DNA of 64,000 bases from Pyrus communis (Eukaryota; Streptophyta; Magnoliopsida; Rosales; Rosaceae), in assembly GCF_963583255.1 (NCBI RefSeq), contig NC_084806.1, positions 14,860,317 through 14,924,316 of the forward strand, given 5' to 3'. The notes beneath the pieces are model-generated. The model saw only the letters and a list, made by a program, of their open reading frames with translations, had not been told where the DNA came from and did not search any database. Of this stretch, positions 1 to 10,860 are shown piece by piece (positions within the stretch are counted from its first letter, which is position 1; each line of letters starts with the position of its first letter). Both the position numbers and the translations under genes were made by a program.

Positions 1-121
1 ATTCCCATAGACGGTGCCAAACTATTAACACTCAAAATTTGTAGGTTAACAAATTAAAATACTAAATCCTTGGTGGGCTTGGGATATAGACTAAAATGCA
101 ATGGGCTAAAAGATTTAAGTG

Positions 122-299
122 GGTCGCTACTTAGTACTAGAGTTTAGTGGTATTCATCTTCACTTGTAAGTAAGAGGTCTTAGGTTCGATACTTGCCAAA
201 AATAAATTTGAACTGCATTATTACTAGCTTATTATGAGGCTTAACTCACTCATCTACCCCCTTAATGACGATAATATCGTTTGTTAAAAAAAAAAACAA
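122..299 (+). mobile_element. tRNA-derived SINE with 14-bp target-site duplication
   Basis: A short element ends in an A-rich tail (about 286-299) and is flanked by the same 14 bases, AAAAGATTTAAGTG, at 108-121 and 300-313, the hallmark of LINE-machinery retroposition. A pol III box B-like motif (GGTTCGATACT) lies at 183-193 and a degenerate box A-like stretch precedes it near 140-155. The 3' body ends in a segment (GATAATATCGTTTGTT followed by A's) that recurs, more or less diverged, at 1139-1190 (inverted) and 36841-36950. Seen directly: TSD, tail and box B. The tRNA-derived class is inferred. Confidence 0.85.
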
Positions 300-313
300 A
301 AAAGATTTAAGTG

Positions 314-1138
314 AGTTGCCCCCTTGTTTTGGATGGAATTTTCCTTCTCCCCTTTGTATCACATACGTAACTTCCACCTTGCTGATTACCTAGCAAAAGT
401 TAAAGCTTGCCTTGTCCCATGTATTGAATTTATTGTTTAGAAAAAGGGAAATTTTGTAATTAATGGGATTATTATTTGGGAGCATTGGCTCCCATTTAAA
501 TAAAAAAAACATAATTGGCAACTTGGACCGATGAGTGCTGCTCATTGTTGTGCGGAAATACAACATTAGAACCCTTTGTATTAGTGGCTGCATGGCGGCT
601 ATATATTTTGGACACCGAAATAAGGCTCTAATAAGATCAATAGACAGTTATGAAAACGGTGTCAGTAGGCATATATGTTGGATTTATTCAACATAAATCA
701 ACCATAAATGGTCTACTATGTGTACTAGGAAAGTATAAGTTGGAAATCAGTAAAGTTGTGATTTGATTCTCATATATCAACCCTACATTAAGTGTCTTAC
801 ATTATACGTAGGTTTTGATTGAATCCTTAATAATATATGATTATGATACTTTACTTGAGAGCAAAGAAATGAGAGTTTTAGTTTTCCCTTATGGACGGAA
901 TCTAAGATTTTTTGCTAGTATATAAACAATGGTCCCTGCTAATCCTAGACACGACAAGAAGGCTTCCCATAAAGCGTTGTCATCAAGCTAGGAGTTTGCA
1001 GAAGAGTTGGTGTTCTCAGTTGCATAACGTTTCCATGGCTACTGCACCTTCTACAAGTAAGTGTTTCATTCTTGTTTTTGATAATGATGATGTGTTTTGA
1101 TCATATAAACACTACGACTAACACTATATTCTACTAGT
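314..1138. other. gene-free AT-rich stretch
   Basis: No convincing coding region. The one structured piece is an arm of an inverted repeat at 345-412, whose partner lies at 9214-9282. A short ATG-to-GT segment near 1034-1055 resembles a first exon but has no continuation, so it was not called. Confidence 0.5.
345..412. repeat. left arm of distant inverted repeat
   Basis: This 68-base stretch (starting TTCTCCCCTTTGTATC, ending AAAGCTTGCCT) recurs in reverse complement at 9214-9282 with only a handful of mismatches. Similarity stops sharply on both sides. Everything between the arms (ARK-capturing element and copia element) is of other origin. Confidence 0.8.
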
Positions 1139-1190
1139 GTTTTTTTTTTTTTTTTTTTTTTTTTTTGGAGCAAACGATATTATCTACACT
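1139..1190 (-). mobile_element. 3' end of a SINE, inverted
   Basis: A run of about 27 T's followed by GGAGCAAACGATATTATCTA is the reverse complement of the tail region of the SINE at 122-299 and of the copy near 36930. Only the last ~50 bases are present; the Harbinger-like element at 1193 begins immediately after. Confidence 0.6.
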
Positions 1191-1192
1191 AA

Positions 1193-2179
1193 GAGCAACT
1201 CCACCATTGCAAAGGCCCCCCCCAGGAGTTATTCATTATTTAATCCACCTCAGTGAACAGTAACTGTCATTAATGAACAGTAACTGCCTTTTGCATCTCC
1301 ACCTTTACACTGAATAGCCCTGGCAATAGGCAATAAAATATTAGTATTTTTTTATTTATAAAATAATTTAATTTGTAATTTCGGATAAGATTTTTAATCA
1401 TTCTCTTTGCCCCATGTGTCATTATCCGAAAAGACAATTATTGGTGATGGATTTCGATAAGATTTTGGAACCATCAAACCGCCACCAACACATCAACCTG
1501 AACTTCCGACACACAACAGAGCAGCACACCTGAATGCCTTTCTTAACTTTTTTTACTTCTATAGACCATGGCTTCGCGAAATGGTGTGGTGCAGAGGGGT
1601 GCCGTGAAGCTGGATCGCCCGGTTAATTTTAGAACGTCATTGTTCAAGTCCCGACTCCCTCCTTCTCAATCTCCCGGATCCGCCCTATGTTGGAGCAGCC
1701 CCGTGCTGTTTGGCTCCGCAACTTCCAAGGACAACGGAGGTCAGTTTTTATTTCCCCAAATGGGATTCGATTGAATTTTGGAGAAAAATGGAAGCATTAT
1801 TTCAATTAATCATTTAAATAAATGTTTAGAATTTGGAAAATTTGAGGTAATAGAATAAGCATGGCAAATTCAAATGAGTAAATGAAATGTTGCTTGTATG
1901 CCTGTTGCTTAACTTTTTTCGAATCGAAAAGTACCCGGAAGAGTTCGAGTAGCTATAAGGTTGAGGCCCAGAAATGTAGAGGAGATGATGGTTGACGTTG
2001 CCTAGACATCCGCTTTGCGTCACATGGCCTTTGAGCTCTCGGGTTGGCAACTCTTGTTGGGCCTCTCCCTGGGGCCCCCTCGGACTCCCTCGCCAACACA
2101 CGCTGGACCTCCCCACTTGGGCTCTCTGGCCTTGTTTGAGAGCCAGTCCATTGGGTAATAGCCCGCGATGGAACTGCTC
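1193..2179. mobile_element. PIF/Harbinger-like (Tourist) element carrying a captured gene fragment
   Basis: The 987-bp element is bounded by imperfect terminal inverted repeats: GAGCAACTCCACC at the left and, in reverse complement, GAGCAGTTCCATC at the right. It is flanked by the trinucleotide TAA at 1190-1192 and 2180-2182, the TWA target duplication typical of PIF/Harbinger elements. Inside are a 5' leader, an exon, an intron and part of a second exon of an ARK-type kinesin gene. No transposase is encoded, so it is non-autonomous. The right subterminal region (2010-2170) is GC-rich. Family assignment rests on TIR and TSD only; the TIRs are short and diverged, so chance placement is not fully excluded. 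Confidence 0.65.
1568..2005 (+). pseudogene. captured 5' fragment of an armadillo-repeat kinesin (ARK) gene
   Basis: Exon 1 (1568-1739, start at the ATG at 1568) encodes a basic, Ser/Pro-rich N-terminus, contains an FRTS motif and ends in DNGG. A GT donor at 1740 and an AG acceptor at 1930-1931 join it in frame to exon 2 (from 1932), which reads V-P-G-R-V-R-V-A-I-R-L-R-P-R-N-V-E-E-M. That is the start of the kinesin motor domain as found in the plant ARK (ungrouped, armadillo-repeat) kinesins. An in-frame TAG at 2003-2005 ends the reading frame, and no ATP-binding P-loop, motor core or armadillo repeats follow. The fragment lies wholly between the TIRs of the element at 1193-2179, so it is best read as a transduplicated copy (Pack-type element) retaining its intron, i.e. 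captured at DNA level. A functional short protein is unlikely. Assignment comes from recalled family sequence. Confidence 0.7.
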
Positions 2180-2753
2180 TAAGAGGGTGGGGAGTAGGCT
2201 AAGCCTCACAATGAGTTTAGCACTTAGAATATTACCACGTGGTTTGATTTTTCTTTTATTGGATTAGTAGAATTTTCTTAACTTGCATGCATGCGTTGGA
2301 TATATAGTCTTTACGTAGACTAGTTATTATATCACATGCATCTGTTATATATGTTAACAATCACAGCAGTTTCTTGGAATTGGATTAGTTCGCAAAATAT
2401 GACTGGAAATAGAGAAAATGGTTCTGATTGCTATTAAATTACTAACCATTCTTGAAAATGATTTCACAAAAAGACTCGTACATTGAACAAACATAATCAG
2501 ACGTTAGTATTTTGGCAGTTGGGAGGCGGGGATCGTTCTTAAATTATAGAGATTCGAGCATCGTGAAATAATTTTAAGAAGTAAAAAAAGAGCTATTTGT
2601 AAATAATTAAGAGTAACATTCCAAAAATAAGTGTATTTTGGTTCCAAGATTCAAAGTTGCTTAAGGTTATCTCAAAACTATTTGTGGTACACTTTTGTAG
2701 ACAAACAATCAATTATAAACATAAAAATAGTGACGTTGATTAAACTTGTCTGC

Positions 2754-2918
2754 TGTTAGAATATTAGGAATGAATGGAATGAATAGCCATGATATTGTCA
2801 CTTGTAATAAGATTACAGAGTTTGTTACATAGTTTGTTAGAGACTGCTAGAGTTACTATAAATGCTCTTTCAAGTAATAACTTTCTCATTAAGAAAAATA
2901 CAAGATTCAATACAATTC

Positions 2919-2969
<51 letters not shown>

Positions 2970-3127
2970 TCTTCTTCTTCTTCTTCTTCTTCTTCTTCTT
3001 CTTCTTCTTCTTCTTCTTCTTCTTCTTCTTCTTCTTCTTCTACAAGCTTTCATTCTCTCTCCTTCTTCTTCTTCTTCTTCTTCTTCTTCTTCTTCTTCTT
3101 CTTCTTCTTCTTCTTCTTCTTCTTCTT

Positions 3128-3159
<32 letters not shown>

Positions 3160-3204
3160 AAGCTTTCATTTTCGTGAGTTCATGTTTGGTTTACATGCTT
3201 TACA
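2754..3204 (+). repeat. 5' LTR of copia element
   Basis: Begins TGTTAGAATATTAGG and ends TTTACA, directly followed by the primer-binding site. It has a TATA-like box (CTATAAAT, about 2855-2862). The last third is almost entirely microsatellite (2918-3157), making it 451 bases, about twice the 3' copy. Confidence 0.85.
2918..3157 (+). repeat. compound microsatellite C(n)-(CT)n-(TTC)n-(TTC)n
   Basis: A C-run (about 2918-2929) is followed by about 18 CT units, about 25 TTC units, a short interruption containing ACAAGCTTTCATTCTCTCTCC, and then about 32 further TTC units. In the 3' LTR the same position holds only a short CT-rich stretch (8367-8404), so the TTC tracts arose after insertion. Confidence 0.95.
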
Positions 3205-3216
3205 TGGTATCCGTCC
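3205..3216 (+). other. primer-binding site (initiator Met-tRNA type)
   Basis: TGGTATC immediately after the 5' LTR matches the first seven bases of the usual plant copia primer site; the remaining bases have diverged. Confidence 0.6.
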
Positions 3217-3383
3217 CCATCTTTGCTCGCACTACAATCGATTCGCACTTGGCTTCCGCTCATTAACTTTGTCTGCTCTCTGAAGATTTTGTTCTAGTTT
3301 CTCTTGGATTGTTCAACTTTGTCGATTACCTCTACAATCTCAAGAAATTAGGGTTTATGTGGTTCTTGATTGACCACTCTTCA

Positions 3384-3728
3384 GGCTAGTTTGGTACTGA
3401 GGTGATTCTGAAAAAAGCTGGGAGCTATTTTTGTGTTTGGTAAACATTCAGCTTCAGCTTTTTTTTACAGTTTTGGGTGAAAAAAAAAAGCCAAAAACAA
3501 AGAAGTTGCAAAACCCAGCTTCGAAAAACCGGCTTTTTTTCACATCTGTTTTACATAAAAGTTTACCGAACACTATAATACTGCTTTTTTTTATTTTTTT
3601 TATTTTTTTTCAAAAGTACTTTTACAAAAATGTTACTAAACACTTTGCTGCTTTATTTCACAGTTGCTTATTCTCACAGCACAGTAGAAGTAGCTTTTTT
3701 TTCAAAGCACAACAATACTAAACCAGCC
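3384..3728 (+). mobile_element. MITE nested in copia leader (family copy A)
   Basis: A 345-bp element with terminal inverted repeats (GGCTAGTTTGGTACTG / reverse complement GGCTGGTTTAGTATTG) and a 5-base flanking duplication CTTCA at 3379-3383 and 3729-3733. It is rich in A/T runs and non-coding. An inverted copy of the same family lies at 61825-62166. It inserted into the copia element after that element arrived. Confidence 0.75.
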
Positions 3729-3812
3729 CTTCATCTTCTACATCAATTCTTTTGGCGCACCTAAAGGTGTTTGTTCAATTGCTCAAGTCAACAATTTCCT
3801 TTCTTCTGCGAA

Positions 3813-6800
3813 AATGGTAACTGCATCACAACTTTAGATTTTACAGTCTCTGATTACTGCTTTAATTTCTACTGTTTCTTCATTTGTGAATGTGAAATTG
3901 GATGAAGCAAATTACTTGAATTGGCATTTTCAAATGGAATTATTGTTGGAAGTATGGAATTATGGGTTTTGTTAACAGTATAAACCCATGTCCTGCTCGT
4001 TTATCACCATATATTTCTGATAATTTTGGTAGTCTTTCGAATAATCTTGAAATTGATGAGTATAAAGTGTGGAAAATGCATGATAGGACTATTATGCAAT
4101 TGATTAATGCTACCCTGTCACCTATTGTAGTCTTCTGTGCAATTGGTAGTTCTTGTTCTAATGATTTGTGGACAAGATTGAAGGAACACTTCTCTACTGT
4201 ATCTAAGACCAATGTATTTCAATTTAAGTCTAATTTACAGAATATCAAGAAAGGTACCAGCACTGTATCTTAGTATCTTCAGAAGATTAAAGAAGCAAGG
4301 GACCACTTGTCTGCTGCATGAGTGAAATTTGAGGATGAACATACTATTATCTTAGCTCTTAATGGTTTTCCATATGAGTATAACACTTTCAGGTGTGTTA
4401 GTTGAGGAAGAGAAAGTTTCATTTCCCTCAAAGAATTTTGTGCGCAATTGCTTGTTAAGGAGGCAGTTCTTGAAACTAAATCTGCTACATCATTCATGTC
4501 TACATGTTGGTTAATGCAAATGATAAAGATCCTACCCTTCAAGCCACTTCATCTCAGAGAACTAACTATCAAGGCATATCAAGGGAATAGTTCTGGTCAA
4601 TCCAGCAATGCTTTCAAGCCATACAACAACAATAAGAACAAAGGCAAGGGAAAATTTAATTAGGATAATAGATATGCCTATCCCAGACAAAATTTGCCTA
4701 CTCAAACTCATGTATTGCCTGTTCCTACTCCGTTCTTGGTCAATTTCCCATGCCTGTATATGGTGGATATCTTGAACCTATCATTTCCTGCCAGTTGTGC
4801 AATCAAGATAGTCATACGGCTCCGTACTACAACTACATTCATTGGGATAAGTGCCTCATTTGTGGCAAATCTAATCACATCGCTCGGTATTGCTTTCACA
4901 AAGACAAAGTACCATAGTTTCAGCAACAATTCTTAATGCTAAATGGTCAAGTTCCTTCTTAGAATCCTATGCAAACAATGAACACTGTTATCTCTTAGCA
5001 TTCACAAAATGTTCTTAGCATGTCTGATCATCAATCTAGTCCTCAAGTGTGGTTAACTGACTCGGGTGCCACCAATCATATGACATCTAAGTTTGGTAAT
5101 CTTTCATTGGCTACTCATTATCCTTCTAATGAAGTTGTGCAAACAACAAATGGTGAAGGTCATAATATTTCTCATATTGGTAACACCATTATAAGAAACC
5201 ATTACATCAACTTAAACTTAATTCAATTTTATATGTTCCTAAGTTGTCATAGAATCTATTATCTGTGCATAGTCTATGTGGACAACAATTGTTGGTTGAT
5301 TTTTTATGCATTCAGTTTCTAGATTCAGGACAAGGCAACAGGGAGGATACTATACAAAGAAATGTGCAGTAATGGCCTCTACCCAATTCCATCCCAAGCA
5401 ACTGTCAACTCATTTCAACTTCAACCTTCAGCATTGCTTGCTCAGCTAGTTAACTTTACTATTTGGCATAGTAGACTAGGTCATCCTTCAAATCCCATTG
5501 TCTCCTTAATACTTAGAAAAATCAATATTCCCTGTAAACAAGACAACTTACCTGTGATGTGTCAAAGCTACTTAGAAGGCAAGTTTAGTAAACTGCTATT
5601 TCAGTCAAGTGTTAATAAGGCTACAAAACCATTTAATGTACTGCATAGTGATATATAGAGACTAAAACCTTACATTTATGTAGATGGTTTTAAGTACTAT
5701 ATCACTTTTATAGCTGAATGTACATGATACTATTGTATTTTTCCATTAATGAATAAATCAGATATTTTTGCCATCTTTTGTGCCTTTCATTCATTTATAC
5801 TTACTCAGTTTTCTGCATCACTTAAAACATTACAAAGTAATGAGGGTGGGGAATATGTGAGTAACATGTTTCAATTCTTTCTCAAAAACAAGGGTATTAC
5901 ACATCAAATTTCTTGTTCCTATACTCCTGAACAGAATGGTTAGCAGAACGAAAACATAGGCAGCTTGTTTAAACCATAGTGACTTTATTGCAATCATTTC
6001 ACTTACCATCTCAATTCTAGTCTTTGTTGTTCAAACTACCAATTATTTGGTCAATAGGATGCCATCCCTTGTGTTACATAATCAATCTCTCTTTGAAACT
6101 TTATTTGGTGCAATTCCTTTGATATCTCAATTAAAGATTTTTGGATGTGCATGCTTTCCTCTACTTAAACCTTACAATAGTTCCAAACTACAACCTAAAA
6201 CCACAAAATGTGTCTTTTTAGGTTATGCCTCTAAGTATAATGGTCATATATGCTATGCACTTACAAATCACAAGTTTTACATATCAAGACATGTGATTTT
6301 TAATGAACAGGAATTTCCATATATGGCCTTATTGACAACAGCTAAACACAATACTATGACACATACACAATCTTCCATTTCTTTACCTCTGTCAACTATC
6401 AATTTTGAAAATGAAATTGTTTCTTCAATACCAAGTACATCATCAACTCAACCTGTTTCTCAACATAGAGATTATCCAATACCCTTACCTTTTGAAATAG
6501 GTTCACCTACTCATTCACCAAACATTACAGGCTCTAATTCCTTAAGCTTCACCTCAGGTACATCCACCAACTCATCCTAAACCGTACTGATGCTGCACAC
6601 TCATCTTCCAACATCCACTTTAGACCAGAGAGTTTTCAGGTAATATTTTCAGTTCTACCCATGAATCTACATCCAATGCATACAAGGAGTAAGAATGGAA
6701 TTGTTAAGAAGAAAGTTTTACTTACTACTATGGAAGAATCTGGTGGTGTCGATTAACAGTCACTAAGCCATCCACATATAAGTCTGCACTTAAGGTTCCT

Positions 6801-8180
6801 GTTTGGATGAATGCTATGAAGGAAGAATTAGATGCTCTCTACAAGCAAGGAACATGGAGTTTGGTGCCTTTACCAACTAAGAAGAATTTGGTTGGTAGTA
6901 AATGGATTCTCAAGATAAAGAAGCATGAAAATGGGTCCATAGTTAGATATAAAGCTACGCTAGTGGCAAAAGGGTTTAGTCAAGAACCTGAATTGGATTA
7001 TGGAGAAACTTTCAGCCCAGTGGTAAAACCAATAACAGTGAGGTTAATTCTATCTTTAGCTGCTCAGTTTGATTGGCCTTTAAGGAAATTGGATGTCGAA
7101 AAAGCCTTTTTACATGGCATTCTTCAAAAGAAAGTTTTTATGGCACAACCTCTAGGATTTCTTGACTCTAATCATCATGAATTAGTTTTTAAACTGTACA
7201 AGTCTGTGTATGACCTTAAGCAAGGTTTGCGAGCTTGGAATGAGAGATTTAAAGCATTCTTGCCAATTATAGGGTTCCAAAATACATACTCTGATTCCTC
7301 ATTGTTTGTCAAGCAAGCATGTTCCAATATTGTGACTTTTGTATATGGATGATATTATCATCAACATGTAACAGTGTTGATGTTATTCAGCAAGTTATTG
7401 ACTCCCTAACGACTGAGTTTGATCTCAAAACCTTGGTGATCTGCATTACTTTTTGGGAATACAGATTACAAGGACTTCTAATGGCTTGTTTTTGTCTCAA
7501 ACTAAATACATACAAGATTTGCTGTAGAAAACTGAGATGCTTGAATCAAAGTCCTGTGATACTCCATGTTTGCTATACAACAGGTTATTTAAAGATGATA
7601 AAGAATTGTTAAATAATTCATGCAAGAACCTATGATTTTTCATTTTACTTCAATCAAGAAGATCTTAAAGTACTTAAAAGGAACAATGAAGATTGGTATA
7701 TCATATTCCAAGGGTGATTTGAATCTCACTGCATATAGTGATGCAGACTGGGCAGGGGACCCCAATAATAGGAGGTCTACCACTTGATTTGTGGTATTTC
7801 TGGGATCAAATCCAATCTCCTGGAGTTCAAAGAAACAATAAACTGTTTCCAAATCATCAATAAAGGTAGAATATTGGGCATTATTCACAACTGTTGCAGA
7901 ATTGGATTGAATTATGCAATTACTCTCTTTTCTGCAGGTTCCAATATATGTTCCTCCAACATTGTTTTGTGACAATCTTTCTACTATTGCATTGTCTCTC
8001 AATCTGGTTCAACATCAAAGAACAAAACACATAGAAGTGGATGTGCATTTTGTTCGAGAAAGAATTTCTAAGAAGAAACTACTAGTGCAACTTATGACTT
8101 CCAGGGAATAGTATGCGGATATTCTCACAAAGGGTTTAAGTGCTCCTCTATTTCTTACACATTGCTTCAATCTCATGTTA
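3813..8180 (+). pseudogene. copia gag-pol remnant
   Basis: In order: a UBN2-type gag region (about 3900-4270); a CCHC zinc knuckle of form CX2CX4HX4C (4852-4893); the aspartic protease motif DSGA (about 5059); a GAG-pre-integrase motif with IWHSRLGHPS (about 5460-5490); integrase core (about 5640-5960); a long RVT_2 reverse-transcriptase block (6807-7352); and RNase H (about 7730-8180). Decay is clear. The first integrase catalytic Asp is replaced (FIAE where FIDD is usual), the second is Asn (QSNEGGEY), and a 2-base loss at about 7341-7350 breaks the frame just at the RT YMDD box. Stop codons separate most blocks. It cannot encode an active polyprotein. Confidence 0.9.
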
Positions 8181-8197
8181 GGTTCCGAACATGAAAT

Positions 8198-8207
8198 TGA
8201 GGGGGGA
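8198..8207 (+). other. polypurine tract of copia element
   Basis: TTGAGGGGGGA stands directly before the TGTTA of the 3' LTR, as needed for plus-strand priming. Confidence 0.75.
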
Positions 8208-8410
8208 TGTTAAAGTATTATGAATGAATGGAATAAATGGCTATGATATTACCACTTGTAATAAGATTACAAAGTTTGTTAGAGATTGTTAGAGTTACTA
8301 TAAATGCTCTTTCATGTAATAACTTTCTCATTAAGAAAAATACAAGATTCAATACAATTTTCCCTCTCTTCTCTTCTCTCTCTCACTCTCTCTCACTCTC
8401 TCTCATTTTC
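8208..8410 (+). repeat. 3' LTR of copia element, truncated
   Basis: Starts TGTTAAAGTATTATG and aligns with the 5' LTR through the CT-rich region to about 8410, after which the expected terminal ~30 bases are missing or unrecognisable. Confidence 0.8.
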
Positions 8411-8856
8411 ATGAAAATATTCACTGAAAAATGGCACATCTCAATTCTTCTCCATTTTTCCTAATATATATCTTACTTTTATTCATTTGCAAGTTCTACA
8501 CGAGGCCAGCCAATTCTTAGGGCCCTAGGCCAGCTTTCAAAGTGGAATCGTAGAGTTTTCTGATCTCTGACCCTTGTACATTGATATGTGTAAAAATTAA
8601 TTTGCGAAATAGAAGAAAAAGTCTACTTATACATCAAAGATCATTAAATATTACACATCTCATTTTAGACGCAAAAGGACTAACTCAGTTTACATAATCT
8701 ATAGCTAACCCGTTCAATCTTTCCTGTGACATAGTTGATTAAAGATAAGATTTGATCAACTTTAAAATTGAAAAACTTCTTTCTGTAGAGGCAATTGGCT
8801 ATTGTGTTTAGACAAATATTCAAAGTTGCTAAACTTCTTGCTGAAACATACGCAAA

Positions 8857-8859
<3 letters not shown>

Positions 8860-8902
<43 letters not shown>

Positions 8903-8922
8903 AATATAATATAATATAATAT
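8860..8922. repeat. microsatellite (TA)n(TG)n(TAATA)n
   Basis: About 15 TA units, then about six TG units, then four copies of a five-base AT unit. Confidence 0.95.
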
Positions 8923-9213
8923 AAAAAAAACTTGGGGCCCTTCCAGAGTCAGGGCCTAGGTGGCCGCCTAATCTGGCTACTCTAGGAGCCGGACCTGGTC
9001 CTACATAAATATCATTGTGCTGATCTCACTTTCTACTAAGAATGTTGGCTATGATACTTACAAATACAGAATACAAAGAAAACATATTTGACCTTCAAAT
9101 AGCAATCATGGTCAGATATGATTTAGGATATTGGAGTTACCCTTATTAGAGTCATGTGCCAAAATTCTTTACCTGCTCACTAGAGTATATTATCTCCTCT
9201 ACGTAACGAGACT

Positions 9214-9282
9214 AGGCAAGCTTCAACTTTTGCTAGGTCAATCAGCAAGGTGGAAGTGGCGTATGTGATACAAAGGGGAGAA
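9214..9282. repeat. right arm of distant inverted repeat
   Basis: Reverse complement of 345-412 with few mismatches; see that entry. Confidence 0.8.
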
Positions 9283-10399
9283 GAAAAATCGCATCGAAAA
9301 CTATATACGCATTTCACTGATGGGATGTCTATTAATTATGAACATAAAATAGTCTCGGTGCAAATAATCCCCAATAATCTAATTACCCAAGGTAAACGAA
9401 AGAAGGTATTTTCTTCATTGACGAATCGTTAACAACTTTTAGAAATGATGATTCATGCAGGCATGACATACTTAATTCATATAGTCAATAAATATCGTAC
9501 AAATAACATAAGTATGTAGTGCAAGTCATAATAAATTTCCAAATATTATGCGTGCGACGTACTTGTATATTTTTTTAAAATACTTTTTTTTTCCATACAC
9601 GTTTTATTGACTCATTAATTACACTTTTTAAAACACCAACGTATTATATACATATGTATTTTTCATGTTTTATACGTTATATTCATATATTTTTCAATAG
9701 TACATATAGAGTTCACATATACAATACATATTTTTAACATATTAATGAAAAAATAAAAGTTAACAAATACTTTAAATAAATATTACAATTTAAAAAAAAT
9801 GACAATTTTTTTTTTGTTTTTTTTTTTTTGTTGTTGTAGTAGTAGTAGTAGTACGCTATACAGCTATGTTTTTCTCACATTATATACACTCTGGATTTTA
9901 CTAATTATATTACAAATTAAGATCTCCGTATAATAAAAACAAAGTTAAGGTCTCCTTGATGAGATTGCTCGGAAAGGATGGGGAGACTGCAACTAAAGAA
10001 TGCAAATACAACAACATATGGCCCAAGAATGACAAATGTGTGGAAAAGATAGCCATGAACTAAGTTACTGAGTAACGATGACTAATTAATATCAAATGAA
10101 GGTGGTCTTTTATCAACAGGAAGAAGTCGAAGAAAGTGGGATGACTAGGGCAGCATTAGAATTAATATAGTGCACGAACTGGACAAAAACTTTACTTGGA
10201 TTAGTCAATGATAATGAAATCGAACCAATTAAAGCCAAGCAAAAAAAATCTTTTTAGACATTGGACCGCAGTCGCATTTTTGTGTGTGTAGTGCTCTATC
10301 CACACCCTTTTTTTATCTTTCACATACATTGCTTAATGTTTGGCCATCGGATTAAATTATTTGAAGAGGATTAAGGACAAAAATTTACAAGGAGTGTGT

Positions 10400-10860
10400 G
10401 GAATAGACCTAGCAAACGGGTTGTGCTTGTCATGTTTGCTTCGTTTTCGTTTCATACCTATTATTTTAACGGGTCGTGTGGTATCAAATTCATTATCTTA
10501 ACGAGTTCATAATTAACTGGTGACCCAATAATGACCTGATTCGTTAATGGGTCATGTCATTTCGTATCGAGTTAACGGGTCATACAATAAATTGTCATGC
10601 CTAATGTCTGGACCTGACAAACTGGTAGTTTTCGTGTCATTTCATATTGAGTTAATGGGTCATGCACGAAAATGTCATGTCTAATATCGAGACCTGACAA
10701 ACAAGTCTTGATCGTGTCGTTTTTGTGTCATAATTGTTATCTTATCGGATTCTTAACAGCTGACCCGATAACGACCCGATTTGTTAACTAGTTGACCCGA
10801 AACCTGTTATTTTCTTGTTGTTTTGAGTCGGGTTAACTGGTTGTGCAAAAAATTGTTAGA
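10400..10860. repeat. dispersed repeat with GGGTC-rich internal duplications
   Basis: The stretch repeats words such as GTTAACGGGTCAT and GACCTGACAAAC. Two roughly 100-base segments (about 10565-10650 and 10650-10735) are imperfect tandem copies. No open frame. It resembles GGGTCGTGTC-type dispersed plant repeats; the superfamily is not determined. Confidence 0.55.

Larger units (their letters stand above)
2754..8410 (+). mobile_element. decayed Ty1/copia LTR retrotransposon
   Basis: The element has a 5' LTR (2754-3204, TG...CA), an adjacent primer-binding site beginning TGGTATC (initiator-Met tRNA type), gag and pol remnants in the copia order protease-integrase-RT-RNase H, a polypurine tract just before 8208, and a 3' LTR that shares about 165 bases with the 5' LTR and then diverges. 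A MITE (3384-3728) is nested between primer site and gag. No target duplication is visible because the 3' LTR end is lost. Many stops and frameshifts show an old, inactive copy. Confidence 0.9.
8411..10394. other. gene-free AT-rich stretch
   Basis: No supported gene. It holds a compound microsatellite at 8860-8922, the right arm of the inverted repeat at 9214-9282, and AT-rich sequence with long A/T homopolymers (9560-9850). Confidence 0.6.

Noticed and set aside
912..1100. Short frame with ATGGCTACTGCACC... followed by AAGTAAGT, like a first exon
   Set aside because: No downstream exon or recognised family; the similarity to the SLU7 first exon is limited to a few common codons.
1992..2267. 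91-codon plus-strand frame and overlapping minus-strand frame
   Set aside because: Lies in the GC-rich subterminal part of the Harbinger-like element; no known domain or codon bias.
2789..3283. Long frames of poly-Ser/Phe/Leu
   Set aside because: They are translations of the CT/TTC microsatellite in the copia 5' LTR.
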